In this document: positions 56,089 through 64,000 of the stretch, one piece after another | Position numbering within the stretch: the first letter of the stretch is position 1 | Layout: every line of letters starts with the position of its first letter | NCBI RefSeq assembly: GCF_044901685.1 | Contig: NZ_JBJDPS010000001.1 | Span: forward strand, 1,364,001-1,428,000 | Reading direction: 5' to 3' | DNA: 64,000 bases | DNA from: Micromonospora_G sp044901685 | Lineage (GTDB): Bacteria > Actinomycetota > Actinomycetes > Mycobacteriales > Micromonosporaceae | Notes under the pieces: model-generated | Databases searched by the model: none | What the model saw: only the letters and a program-made list of their open reading frames with translations | What the model was told of the DNA's origin: nothing | Position numbers and translations under genes: made by a program

Positions 56089-56469
56089 GTGATTCCTGAG
56101 GACCTGCGTTACACGGCCGAGCACGAGTGGGTGTCGGGCGACGGTAGCGGACCGGTGCGGGTGGGCATCACCCATTTTGCGCAGGATGCGCTGGGTGACA
56201 TCGTCTATGTGCAGCTTCCGGACGAGGGTGCCTCGGTCGAGGCGGGCGAGTCGTTGGGTGAGATCGAGTCGACGAAGAGTGTTTCGGAGATCTACGCCCC
56301 GGTCAGTGGCACGGTGGTGGGTCGTAACGCGGAGCTCGGCGACACCCCTGAGTTGATCAACACGGATCCGTACGGTGCGGGTTGGCTGGTGGAGATCGTT
56401 CCGGGTGGGCCGGCGGCGGTCGAGGGGTTGCTCTCGGCGGCGGCGTACCGGGAATTGACCGAGAGCTGA
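56089..56469 (+). CDS. gcvH: glycine cleavage system H protein
   Basis: A 126-residue lipoyl carrier. The lipoylated lysine is K63 in EIESTKSVSEIYAPVSG. N-terminal YTAEHEWV and DIVYVQLPDEG are family motifs. It shuttles the methylamine group in glycine cleavage with GcvP (at 62.8 kb) and GcvT. GTG start. Confidence 0.97.
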   Translation: MIPEDLRYTAEHEWVSGDGSGPVRVGITHFAQDALGDIVYVQLPDEGASVEAGESLGEIESTKSVSEIYAPVSGTVVGRNAELGDTPELINTDPYGAGWLVEIVPGGPAAVEGLLSAAAYRELTES

Positions 56470-56509
56470 GTGTGGTTTCGCGCGGGCGGAAACCGGCCCG
56501 CGCGTCTGG

Positions 56510-56538
56510 TTGCCCTGTATTTCGGCGCTGGCTAGGCT
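56510..56538 (+). promoter_or_regulatory. sigma-70-type promoter for garA
   Basis: TTGCCC (56510-56515) and TAGGCT (56533-56538) are separated by 17 bp, about 140 nt before the garA ATG. Confidence 0.55.
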
Positions 56539-56681
56539 CGCTCAGTCGACCGAGAATCCAATAGTTGTGCGTTGCGGAAATTGCCTTCCCAGGCACGGGA
56601 GAGCCAGCCGCTGGGCTTGACAGCCTGGCGGCCAGACCCGCCACACCCGACGCCGACCGAACTGATCCGTGAGGTGGTCCC

Positions 56682-57134
56682 ATGACGCGCCCAGACGACG
56701 AGTTCCCCCCACTCGACGTCACATCGACGCTCAACCTCGGTGCGCTCGACGAAGTGCTTGAGGGACCGGATGCCGATGTTGTGCCGAGTCGCATGTCGGG
56801 TTCGTTGCCTCCGGGCATGGCGTTGCTCGTCGTCCGGCGGGGTCCGAACGCTGGCGCCCGGTTCTTGTTGGACCACGATGTGACCACCAGTGGCCGGCAT
56901 CCCGACAGTGACATTTTCCTCGATGACGTGACCGTGTCTCGGCGGCACGCCGAGTTTCACCGGGACGGTGGCACGTTCACCGTCCGGGACGTGGGGAGCC
57001 TGAACGGGACCTACGTGAATCGGGAGCGGGTTGAGGCGGCCACCTTGAGCAATGGCGACGAGGTGCAGATCGGTAAGTTCCGGTTGGTCTTCATCGCCGG
57101 TCCGCGCCCGGAGGAGGAGGCCGGCCGGGGGTGA
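56682..57134 (+). CDS. garA: GarA/OdhI-like FHA protein
   Basis: A 150-residue protein. The N-terminal tail has a Thr motif (DVTSTLNLG, residues 12-20) resembling the phosphorylated ETTS region of GarA. The FHA domain (about 45-140) reads TTSGRHPDSDIFLDDVTVSRRHAEF and SLNGTYVNRERV. GarA switches alpha-ketoglutarate dehydrogenase and glutamate enzymes in response to PknB/PknG. ATG 56682; the next gene overlaps as GTGA. Confidence 0.93.
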   Translation: MTRPDDEFPPLDVTSTLNLGALDEVLEGPDADVVPSRMSGSLPPGMALLVVRRGPNAGARFLLDHDVTTSGRHPDSDIFLDDVTVSRRHAEFHRDGGTFTVRDVGSLNGTYVNRERVEAATLSNGDEVQIGKFRLVFIAGPRPEEEAGRG

Positions 57135-57898
57135 ACGAGCGTGCGGCAGCGGCTGCGCCCACGGCTTCGGCCGGTCGGGCCCAGCCGCTGATGAGCATCG
57201 GTGAGGTCCTGGCTCAGCTGCGGGTGGAGTTTCCGGACACGACGATCTCGAAGTTGCGGTTTCTCGAGGCGGAGGGCCTGGTTGAGCCGCAACGTACGCC
57301 CGCTGGTTATCGGAAGTACAGCTGGGAGGATGTGGCCCGGCTGCGGTATGTGCTGACCGCGCAGCGGGATCAGTATCTGCCGTTGCGGGTGATCCGTGAG
57401 CAGTTGGAGGGTCTGGAGCGGGAGCCTGAGGTTCCGGGGCGGCAGCGGCCGGCGTTGGTCGCGGTGGGTCCGGCGGGTGAGGTTCCTGGTCGGGACGGGG
57501 TTGCGGCTGTTCCGGTGGAGTCTGCGGATTCGCGGGTGACGCGGGCGGATCTGGTTGGCCGTACGGGGATCGATGATGTGACGTTGACCGAGTTGGAGCG
57601 GCTTGGTCTGATCGTGTCGCGTCCGCCGGGGTGGTACGACTCGGATGCGGTGGTGATCGCGCAGGCGGTGGCGGGGTTGGCGGCGTACGGGTTGGAGCCG
57701 CGTCATCTGCGGGCTTTCCGGACGGCCGCTGATCGTGAGGTGGGTTTGTTCGAGCAGTTGATCGCCCCGTTGGCGCGGCAGAACGATCCGGCTGCGCGGG
57801 CTCGGGCGGCGGAGGCCGCGCGGGAGTTGGTGGGTTTGTCGCAGCGGTTGCACGCGGCTCTGGTGCGGGTGGGGTTGCGGTCGGTGTTGGGCCGCTGA
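57131..57898 (+). CDS. ftsR: MerR family regulator FtsR (Rv1828-like)
   Basis: A 255-residue protein. MerR HTH at about 18-75 (MSIGEVLAQLRVEFPDTTISKLRFLEAEGLVEPQRTPAGYRKYSWEDVARLRYVL). A second winged-helix-like domain at about 140-240 (TLTELERLGLIVSRPPGWYDSDAVVIAQAV). This two-domain form matches FtsR, an activator of ftsZ in corynebacteria. The GTG overlaps the garA stop. Confidence 0.9.
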   Translation: MNERAAAAAPTASAGRAQPLMSIGEVLAQLRVEFPDTTISKLRFLEAEGLVEPQRTPAGYRKYSWEDVARLRYVLTAQRDQYLPLRVIREQLEGLEREPEVPGRQRPALVAVGPAGEVPGRDGVAAVPVESADSRVTRADLVGRTGIDDVTLTELERLGLIVSRPPGWYDSDAVVIAQAVAGLAAYGLEPRHLRAFRTAADREVGLFEQLIAPLARQNDPAARARAAEAARELVGLSQRLHAALVRVGLRSVLGR

Positions 57899-58116
57899 GG
57901 CGGTTGTGGTGCGGTGGGAAAGATCTGGGGTCGCGGGCGTGCCGTAGGCTTCGCGGGGTAACCCGGTGGTGGGTGGTTTGGTACGGGCGGCGCGCGTGGG
58001 ACGACCTACTCGTGGCGCGTGTACCGTGCAGGGAAGGGGCCGGTGTGGCGGTGGCCGAGGGTTCTTGGTCGCCGTGTGCCGGTGCTGGGGACGTACACAA
58101 CGACACGGAGGCGGCG

Positions 58117-58581
58117 GTGCGCGAGCTGAGCGTGGTCGGGGTTCGGGTGGAGCTGCCCAGCAACCAGCCGATCGTCCTGCTCAGGGAGGTCGAGGGTGAC
58201 CGTTACCTGCCGATTTGGATCGGTGCGGTGGAGGCGACCGCGATCGCGTACGAGCAGCAGGGGGTCAAGCCGAGTCGGCCGTTGACCCATGATCTGTTGC
58301 GGGACATCTTGGCGGCGCTGGAGGCGCCGTTGCGCGCGGTGGAGATCACCGAGTTGAAGGAGAATGTCTTTTACGCCGATTTGTTGATCGGGGATGGGCT
58401 GCGGGTGTCCGCGCGGCCGAGTGACTCGATCGCGTTGGCGTTGCGGGTGGGTGCGCCGATCCGGTGTGCGGAGCAGGTGCTGACCGAGGCCGGCATCGTT
58501 ATTCCTGATGAGCAGGAGGACGAGGTCGAGAAGTTCCGGGAGTTCCTGGAGCAGGTGCAGCCGGAGGATTTTGCTGGTTGA
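58117..58581 (+). CDS. bifunctional nuclease family protein (DUF151, Rv1829-like)
   Basis: A 154-residue protein, MRELSVVGVRVELPSNQPIVLLREVEGDRYLPIWIGAVEATAIA then SDSIALALRVGAPI. This is the DUF151 bifunctional nuclease fold. GTG 58117 has CGGAGG upstream and fits the family length (about 157). Enzyme activity is known only for plant members; here it is inferred. Confidence 0.92.
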   Translation: MRELSVVGVRVELPSNQPIVLLREVEGDRYLPIWIGAVEATAIAYEQQGVKPSRPLTHDLLRDILAALEAPLRAVEITELKENVFYADLLIGDGLRVSARPSDSIALALRVGAPIRCAEQVLTEAGIVIPDEQEDEVEKFREFLEQVQPEDFAG

Positions 58582-58768
58582 CGGTGTGGTCGCGTGGGTG
58601 GGCGCGGTCGGAGGGTGACGTGCCCGGTGCGGCGCGTGTCGCCCTCCGTGCGGCGTGTCGCGCTGATTCCTGCGGCTGATCCCTCGTGGGGCGCTATAGG
58701 GTTGCCTTTGTCGAGGGGTGCACGTCCCGGAAACGACGTGTCACCGCACTGGCGGGGAGGTTGTCCGG

Positions 58769-59377
58769 ATGCACGAGCCACAGGACCCTGATCCGGGGAC
58801 ATCAGATCATCGCCACACCGACGGCGGCGCGCCGATGGACTTCTCGTTCGAGGAGGACGGGGCGGTCGGGTATCGCGGGGTGACGGCGTGTCACGCGGTC
58901 GGGATCAGCTACCGGCAGTTGGACTATTGGGCGCGTACGACGTTGGTGGTGCCGAGTATCCGGGATGCTTCCGGGTCGGGGACGCAGCGGTTGTACTCGT
59001 TCCGGGATCTGGTGGTGCTGAAGGTGGTCAAGCGGTTGCTTGACGCCGGGGTGTCGCTGCAGAACATCCGTAAGGCGATCGAGGTGTTGCGGTCGCGTGG
59101 GGTGGCGGATCTCGCGGGGATCACGTTGATCTCGGACGGTACGACGGTGTACGAGTGCCGGTCGCCGGAGGAGGTCGTGGACCTGCTCCAGGGTGGGCAG
59201 GGTGTGTTCGGGATCGCCATCGGTGGTGCGTTCAAGGAGATCCAGGGGTCGTTGTCGCACCTGCCGGCGGAGCCGGCCGGGGGTGTGCATCCGCTCGACG
59301 GTGGGGTGCGGCCGGGTGAGTCGGAGGCCGCTGGGGACGAGTTGGCGGCTCGTCGGGCCCGGCGTCGGGCTGGTTGA
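58769..59377 (+). CDS. MerR family regulator (Rv1830-like)
   Basis: A 202-residue protein with a MerR HTH (about 36-105): YRGVTACHAVGISYRQLDYWARTTLVVPSIRDASGSGTQRLYSFRDLVVLKVVKRLL. The C-terminal part has YECRSPEEVVDLLQGGQGVFGIAIGG, a conserved patch of the Rv1830 family. ATG 58769 has GGGGAGG upstream. It closes the conserved block; TATAGG at 58695-58700 may be its promoter. Confidence 0.9.
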   Translation: MHEPQDPDPGTSDHRHTDGGAPMDFSFEEDGAVGYRGVTACHAVGISYRQLDYWARTTLVVPSIRDASGSGTQRLYSFRDLVVLKVVKRLLDAGVSLQNIRKAIEVLRSRGVADLAGITLISDGTTVYECRSPEEVVDLLQGGQGVFGIAIGGAFKEIQGSLSHLPAEPAGGVHPLDGGVRPGESEAAGDELAARRARRRAG

Positions 59378-59410
59378 TCGTTTGCCGGGTGTGCCGGTCA
59401 CAATGTGACT

Positions 59411-60142
59411 ATGTCGGCTGTCCCGGGTTCGTCTCGTTCGGTTGGTCCGCTGGTGTCGGGTTCGGCGCGGCGGGTTCGTTGGCGCCGTTGGCTGCGGCGG
59501 TTGTCGCTGGCGGTGGCGGTGTTGGCGGTGCTGGGGCCGGTGGTGGTGGTCGGCAGCGTGGTGTGGGTCGAGCGGTCGGCGCGGGCGCATGTGTTCGACG
59601 TGGCGGAGGTGCCGGCGGCACCGGTGGTGTTGGTGCTGGGGGCGAAGGTGGAGCCGGATGGTCGTCCGGCGCCGTTCCTGGCGGCGCGGCTGGGGTTGGC
59701 CAAGCGGTTGTACGACGCGGGTAAGGCTCGGGTGGTGTTGGTGTCGGGCGATCACGGCCGGTGGGAGTACGACGAGCCGGGGGCGATGCGGCGGTGGCTG
59801 GTGGATCGGGGTGTGCCGGCGGAGAGGGTGGTGCAGGACCACGCGGGTTTCGACACGTACGACTCGTGTTCGCGGGCGGCGAGGGTGTTCGGGGTTCGTC
59901 GGGTGATCGTGGTGACGCAGTCGTTCCATGTGGAGCGGGCGGTGACGTTGTGTCGGCGGGTGGGGTTGGACGCGGTGGGTGTGGGTGACGATTCGGTGAG
60001 TCGGTTCGAGCGGGCGTGGCGGTGGGGGAGTTTCCGGGAGCGGTTGGCCGCGGTGAAGGCGGTGTATGACGTGGTCAGTGGGCGTGATCCGGTGTTTCTG
60101 GGGCCGCGTGAGTCGGGTGTGGACGACGCGTTGCGGTGGTGA
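59411..60142 (+). CDS. SanA/YdcF (DUF218) membrane protein
   Basis: A 243-residue protein with an N-terminal membrane helix (about 30-55) and a DUF218 domain outside (about 74-220: VLVLGAKVEPDGRPAPFLAARLGLAKRLYDAG, VSGDHGR, DHAGFDTYDSCSRA). ElyC/SanA-type proteins affect envelope barrier or peptidoglycan. CACAAT lies 6 nt before ATG 59411, suggesting a leaderless gene; GTG 59405 is an alternative. It is part of an insertion not seen in the mycobacterial order. Confidence 0.87.
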   Translation: MSAVPGSSRSVGPLVSGSARRVRWRRWLRRLSLAVAVLAVLGPVVVVGSVVWVERSARAHVFDVAEVPAAPVVLVLGAKVEPDGRPAPFLAARLGLAKRLYDAGKARVVLVSGDHGRWEYDEPGAMRRWLVDRGVPAERVVQDHAGFDTYDSCSRAARVFGVRRVIVVTQSFHVERAVTLCRRVGLDAVGVGDDSVSRFERAWRWGSFRERLAAVKAVYDVVSGRDPVFLGPRESGVDDALRW

Positions 60143-60354
60143 GGGTGGTTGTCGCGGTGGGTTGACCCGCGCGATTCGCTGCGTTTGGTGAGTGTGGCGT
60201 GACAGTTCGTGTTCGGTGGGCTATGGTCCGACTGCGTCGTTCCGTGGTGGTCTCCGGTACCACCGATCCCGCCGGGGGTGGGGCGGACGGCCGCCGAGTT
60301 GCCCACGGTGCGCCTGGTGCGTGGTTCGCGGGCACCATCCGGGAGGACAGGGGT

Positions 60355-60807
60355 GTGACGGAGACGCGAGCCGAGGCATTTTCCAGCGGGGACACCGGGG
60401 CGCCGGATCGTGACGTGCCTGTCCCCGGGTCTGGTGGGGAGTCGGCGTACGAGCGGATCGGTGGTGCGGAGGCGGTTCAGGCCGCGGTGCGGTTGTTCTA
60501 CGAGCGGGTGCTGGCCGATCCGGATCTCGGTGGTTACTTCGAGACGGTGGAGATGGCGGGTCAGCGCCGGCATCTGGCGTTGATGTTGACGATGTTGCTC
60601 GGCGGGCCGGACACGTACTCGGGTCGGGGGTTGGCCGATGCGCATCGGGGGTTGAACATTCCCCGGGTGCATTACGCGAAGGTTGGTGGGCACCTGCTCG
60701 GCACGTTGGTCGAGTTGGATGTGCCGCCGGACGTGGTGCACCAGGTGCGGGTGCTGTTGGACCAGGTGGAGCCGCAGGTGGTGGCGGGGCGCGTCGACCC
60801 GGTCTGA
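60355..60807 (+). CDS. truncated hemoglobin, group I (trHbN-like)
   Basis: A 150-residue globin. After a 30-residue disordered start comes SAYERIGGAEAVQAAVRLFYERVLADPDLGGYFETVEMAGQRRHLALMLTMLLGGPDTYSGRGLADAHRGLNI, the group I truncated-globin pattern; the proximal His is in DAHRGL. It likely binds O2 or NO. GTG 60355 has GGGAGG upstream. Confidence 0.92.
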   Translation: MTETRAEAFSSGDTGAPDRDVPVPGSGGESAYERIGGAEAVQAAVRLFYERVLADPDLGGYFETVEMAGQRRHLALMLTMLLGGPDTYSGRGLADAHRGLNIPRVHYAKVGGHLLGTLVELDVPPDVVHQVRVLLDQVEPQVVAGRVDPV

Positions 60808-60823
60808 GCCGGGGGTGCCGGTT

Positions 60824-60853
60824 CGCCCGCCGCGCTGGAGGGCGCGGCGGGCG
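60824..60853. terminator. 12-bp bidirectional terminator
   Basis: CGCCCGCCGCGC (60824-60835) pairs with 60842-60853, loop TGGAGG, between the convergent globin and aldo/keto reductase genes. Confidence 0.75.
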
Positions 60854-60859
60854 GGGCGG

Positions 60860-61858
60860 TCATTCGGTGGCGTACCGTTCGATCTCGGCGAGTTCGTCGT
60901 CGCCGAGGTGGGTGTTGTCGAGGGCGGCGACGTTGTTCTCGAGCTGGCTGACGCTGCTGGCGCCGATGATCAGGCTGGTCATGCGGGGGTCGCGCAGGGC
61001 CCAGACGAGGGCGAGCTGGGCCAGGCTCTGGCCTCGGCGGGCGGCGATATCGTGCAGTGCCCGGACCTTGGTCATGGTGTCGTCGCTGAGGTGTTCCTCG
61101 CCGAGGAAGACGCTGGTGCGGACCCGGGAGTCGGCGGGGACACCGTTGAGGTAGCGGTCGGTGAGCAGGCCCTGGGCCAGGGGGCTGTAGGCGATGCAGC
61201 CGGCGCCGACCTTTTCCAGGGTGTCGAGCAGGTGGTCCCGCTCGATCCACCGGTTCACCATCGAGTACGACGGTTGGTGCAGCACCAGTGGGGTGCCGAG
61301 GTCGCGCAGGATCGCGGCGGCCTTGGCGGTCTGTGCGGCGTTGTAGTTGGAGATGGCGACGTAATGGGCCTTGCCGGCGCGGACGACGGCGTCGAGGGCG
61401 CCCATGGTCTCCTCGAGCGGGGTGTCCGGGTCGGGCCGGTGGTGGTAGAAGATGTCGACGTAGTCGAGGCCCATGCGGCGCAGTGACTGGTCGAGTGAGC
61501 CGATGACGTGTTTGCGGGAGCCCCATTCGCCGTAGGGGCCGGGGCCCATGTCGTAGCCGGCCTTGGTGGAGATGACGATCTCGTCGCGGTACGGGGCGAG
61601 GTCGGCGGCGAAGATGCGCCCGAAGTTCTCCTCGGCGGATCCGGGCGGCGGGCCGTAGTTGTTGGCCAGGTCGAAATGGATGATGCCGAGGTCGAACGCG
61701 CGGCGGACGATGTCGCGTTGGCGCTGCCAGGGGCGTTCGTGGCCGAAGTTGTGCCAGAGGCCGAGTGAGATCGGGGGCAGGCGCAGCCCGCTGCGGCCGG
61801 CGCGGTTGTAGGTCATCGAGTCGTATCGGCCGGTGGCGGCGTGGTAGAGGTCGGTCAC
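60860..61858 (-). CDS. aldo/keto reductase (YghZ-like)
   Basis: A 332-residue TIM-barrel oxidoreductase. Catalytic tetrad: D63 and Y68 in FDLANNYG, K99 in ISTKAGY, and H139 in IFYHHRPDPDTPLEETM. The SPLAQGLLTDRYL and late IIGASSVSQLENNV motifs match YghZ/L-glyceraldehyde-3-phosphate reductase relatives. TAGGCT lies 6 nt before GTG 61858. Confidence 0.93.
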   Translation of the reverse strand: MTDLYHAATGRYDSMTYNRAGRSGLRLPPISLGLWHNFGHERPWQRQRDIVRRAFDLGIIHFDLANNYGPPPGSAEENFGRIFAADLAPYRDEIVISTKAGYDMGPGPYGEWGSRKHVIGSLDQSLRRMGLDYVDIFYHHRPDPDTPLEETMGALDAVVRAGKAHYVAISNYNAAQTAKAAAILRDLGTPLVLHQPSYSMVNRWIERDHLLDTLEKVGAGCIAYSPLAQGLLTDRYLNGVPADSRVRTSVFLGEEHLSDDTMTKVRALHDIAARRGQSLAQLALVWALRDPRMTSLIIGASSVSQLENNVAALDNTHLGDDELAEIERYATE

Positions 61859-61864
61859 CGTCTC

Positions 61865-61870
61865 AGCCTA
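61865..61870 (-). promoter_or_regulatory. -10 box of leaderless aldo/keto reductase gene
   Basis: TAGGCT on the minus strand, exactly 6 nt before the GTG. Confidence 0.55.
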
Positions 61871-61938
61871 TTGATCTGTCGCGGCCCTGTTCGGGTGGGG
61901 CGGGCGTGTCGCTGCTCGCACCGGTGGATCGGCGGGGG

Positions 61939-62343
61939 TCAGTCGCTGGGTGGTTGCGGGCCGGGTTGGTGCTGTTCCCGGTCGTAGCGTTGGCGGGCGG
62001 CGGAGATCGTCGGCCGGTGCCGTTCGGCCCAGTGGGTGAGGGCGATCAGGGTGTCGTGCAGTTCCCGGGCCATCTCGGTGGCGGTGTATTCGACCTTGGG
62101 TGGGGCGGTCGGGTGAACGGTCCGTACGAGCAGCCCGTCGCGTTCGAGGTTGCGCAGGGTGAGGGTGAGCATGCGGCGGCTGATGCCTTCGATGCGGCGT
62201 TCGAGTTCGGTGAACCGTACCGGGCCGGGGGTGGCGGCGACGATGATCGCGATGCTCCATTTTCCGCCGACCCGGTCGAGGACGTGACGGACGGTGCAGT
62301 CGTCGGTGGGTGCCGGTGACTCGGGGTGGGGTCCGGAGGTCAT
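61939..62343 (-). CDS. HxlR family transcriptional regulator
   Basis: A 134-residue winged-helix protein: DDCTVRHVLDRVGGKWSIAIIVAATPGPVRFTELERRIEGISRRMLTLTLRNLERDGLLVRT. The Cys before the first helix is the one used for redox or aldehyde sensing in HypR/YodB-type members. ATG 62343 has GGGAGG upstream. It lies next to the aldo/keto reductase, a plausible target. Confidence 0.92.
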   Translation of the reverse strand: MTSGPHPESPAPTDDCTVRHVLDRVGGKWSIAIIVAATPGPVRFTELERRIEGISRRMLTLTLRNLERDGLLVRTVHPTAPPKVEYTATEMARELHDTLIALTHWAERHRPTISAARQRYDREQHQPGPQPPSD

Positions 62344-62652
62344 CCGTGTCCTGCCTCCCGGTCGTGGTGGTGGCCCCCGTGGGGGTGCCCGGGTGGGTCG
62401 GGGACCGGTCGGCGGGCGGGCGGCGCGGCGTACGTGGGCGTTGTCACAAACAGTATCGTTCCGGGCGGGTCGATGGGTCGCCGGGCCGGCGCCGGAGCCG
62501 GTCACGTAACTGGTTTGTCCGTCTTCGCGCCGGTACGGGGCGCCTGGGGGTTATCCGCCGTCGGGTGCCGTCGACGACCCGGTGTTCTGGCCGGTCAGGG
62601 CCGATACCCGCCGGAAACACACCCGCTGGTAGCGTTGACCATGCCGGTAACA
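62344..62652. other. intergenic region before the glycine riboswitch
   Basis: About 310 bp holding the divergent promoters of the HxlR gene and gcvP. TAGCGT at 62630-62635 is a candidate -10 for the riboswitch transcript. No gene was found. Confidence 0.55.
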
Positions 62653-62767
62653 CCCACGTGGGAGAGACCGCCCGGTGTGTTTCGCGGGGCGGCGCCGAAG
62701 GGGCAAATCCTCCCCGGAACCTCTCAGGCAAAAGGACCTCGTGGGCAGGCGACTGTGGAGTGCTTCG
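62653..62767 (+). promoter_or_regulatory. glycine riboswitch
   Basis: Conserved aptamer blocks are in order: GGGAGAGACC (62660-62669), GCGCCGAAGGGGCAA (62692-62706), CTCTCAGGCAAAAGGACC (62721-62738) and GCAGGCGACTGTGGAG (62745-62760). One aptamer is clear; a second full aptamer is not. The gcvP ATG follows about 60 nt later. It turns on glycine cleavage when glycine is abundant. Confidence 0.93.
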
Positions 62768-62828
62768 CCGTGCGCGGGCGCGACAGAGGGGGAGGCCGCA
62801 TCGTCGACCTCGCCCCCCGGGAGCCGCC

Positions 62829-64000
62829 ATGACCACAGAGCAGTTCGCTGACCGTCACATCGGACCGGATGCCGACGGTGAACGCCGCATGTTGGACGCC
62901 GTCGGTTACGACTCGATCGACGAGCTGATGAACGCGGCGATCCCCGAGGTGATCCGGTGGCACGGCACCCTCGACCTGCCGGCCCCGGCCACCGAGGCCG
63001 AGGTGATCGCGGAGCTGCGGGCGCTCGCCGCCCGTAACACGGTCGCGGTGTCGATGATCGGGCTCGGTTACTACGGCACCCACACCCCGGCGGTGATCCG
63101 CCGCAACGTGCTGGAGAGCCCGGCCTGGTACACCGCCTACACCCCGTACCAGCCGGAGATCAGCCAGGGGCGGCTGGAGGCGCTGCTCAACTTCCAGACC
63201 ATGGTCACGGACCTGACCGGGCTGGCGACGGCGAACGCGTCGATGCTCGACGAGGGGACCGCGGCGGCCGAGGCGATGACCCTGGCCCGTCGGGCGTCGA
63301 AGAGCAAGAGCCCGGTGTACGTGGTCGACGCCGACACCCTGCCGCAGACGATCTCGGTGATCGCGACCCGGGCCGAGCCGCTCGGTATCGAGGTGCGGGT
63401 CGTCGACCTCGACGCCGGCGACCTGCCGGCGGAGTTCTTCGGTCTGCACCTGCAGTACCCGGGCGCGTCCGGGCTGGTCCGTGACCACGCCGGGGTGGTC
63501 GAGGCGGCGCACGCCGTCGGGGCGCTGGTCACCGTCGCCGCCGACCTGCTCGGCCTGACCCTGCTGCGCCCGCCGGGGGAGATCGGGGCGGACATCGCCG
63601 CCGGCACCACCCAGCGTTTCGGTGTGCCGATGGGCTTCGGTGGCCCGCACGCCGGTTACCTGGCGGTCCGGGCCGGGCTGGAGCGGATGCTGCCCGGACG
63701 GCTGGTCGGGGTGTCCCGGGACGCGGACGGCAACCCGGCCTACCGGTTGGCGTTGCAGACCCGGGAGCAGCACATCCGGCGGGAGAAGGCGACCAGCAAC
63801 ATCTGCACCGCGCAGGTGCTGCTGGCGGTGATGGCCAGCATGTACGCCGTCTACCACGGGCCGGACGGGCTGCGGGCGATCGCCGCCCGTACCCATGCCC
63901 GGGCCGCCCGGCTCGCGGCCGGGTTGCGCGCCGGCGGCGTGTCGACGGTCGGGCCGGCGTTCTTCGACACGGTCACCGCGGTGGTCCCGGGACGGGCCGC
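62829..64000 (+). CDS. gcvP: GcvP glycine dehydrogenase (decarboxylating), 5' part
   Basis: The frame stays open from ATG 62829 to the window end (391 residues of about 950). It begins QFADRHIGPDADGERRMLDAVGY; GLGYYGTHTPAVIRRNVLE, PYQPEISQGRLEALLNFQTMV and FGGPHAGYLAVR are the usual N-terminal motifs. PLP-dependent P-protein decarboxylates glycine and loads the aminomethyl group on GcvH. The PLP lysine lies beyond the edge. Confidence 0.97.
   Translation, partial: MTTEQFADRHIGPDADGERRMLDAVGYDSIDELMNAAIPEVIRWHGTLDLPAPATEAEVIAELRALAARNTVAVSMIGLGYYGTHTPAVIRRNVLESPAWYTAYTPYQPEISQGRLEALLNFQTMVTDLTGLATANASMLDEGTAAAEAMTLARRASKSKSPVYVVDADTLPQTISVIATRAEPLGIEVRVVDLDAGDLPAEFFGLHLQYPGASGLVRDHAGVVEAAHAVGALVTVAADLLGLTLLRPPGEIGADIAAGTTQRFGVPMGFGGPHAGYLAVRAGLERMLPGRLVGVSRDADGNPAYRLALQTREQHIRREKATSNICTAQVLLAVMASMYAVYHGPDGLRAIAARTHARAARLAAGLRAGGVSTVGPAFFDTVTAVVPGRA

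Overview
The window is a very GC-rich actinobacterial chromosome segment. Several signs point to Micromonosporaceae: CDS starts are often GTG, neighbouring genes overlap by ATGA or GTGA, and many genes look leaderless. The 53-63 kb block has the gene order of the mycobacterial pgsA2-Rv1823-1825-gcvH-garA-Rv1828-1830-gcvB locus, and the lysozyme-like family seen four times here is typical of these bacteria. No rRNA, tRNA, CRISPR array, transposase or phage gene was seen.

Layout. 0-10.3 kb: a cut-off spermidine-synthase-like gene, a ROK regulator next to a secreted ThuA-CBM6 protein, a DUF2267 protein with a degenerate pterin dehydratase domain, a lone response regulator, a coiled-coil protein, the first lysozyme-like protein, and an MFS exporter translationally coupled to a ClpN/HTH regulator whose promoter carries two palindromes. 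10.3-11.6 kb: OsmC-like and CopC-like proteins. 11.8-20 kb: a complete kdpFABCDE potassium-uptake operon with two extra tiny ORFs and an enlarged KdpC. 20-22.5 kb: a five-gene Asp23/Gls24 envelope operon. 22.6-31.8 kb: a DHA2 exporter, a secreted subtilase, a geranylgeranyl-reductase-like enzyme, a hydrolase, a secreted 5'-nucleotidase and a membrane-tethered lipoyl domain.

31.8-38.6 kb is the most unusual part. Three more lysozyme-like genes lie here. Two of them, with their promoter, leader and terminator, are a near-identical duplication about 3.6 kb apart. All three have a GGAAT-N17-CGTT promoter of the ECF sigma-factor type. Between and beside them are a HIRAN-domain protein, an SRPBCC protein, a LURP-one-like protein and an AbiEii-type nucleotidyltransferase pair. 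The block ends in a 56-bp perfect palindrome.

38.6-53 kb is an accessory/housekeeping mix: CorA, a DUF2064 glycosyltransferase, carbonic anhydrase, an AHSA1-TM-CBM2 fusion, a HhH-GPD protein, a double universal stress protein, a lipoprotein esterase, a methyltransferase, GNAT, a UvrA-like ABC protein, and an AraC-VOC pair. 53-64 kb: the conserved CDP-alcohol transferase-DUF881-Sbp-DUF881-gcvH-garA-ftsR-DUF151-merR block, then four inserted genes, then a glycine riboswitch and the start of gcvP. The plus strand of about 53.6-62.5 kb is visibly enriched in G and T compared with the rest.

All functional calls are from reading translated sequence and family knowledge; no database search was run.
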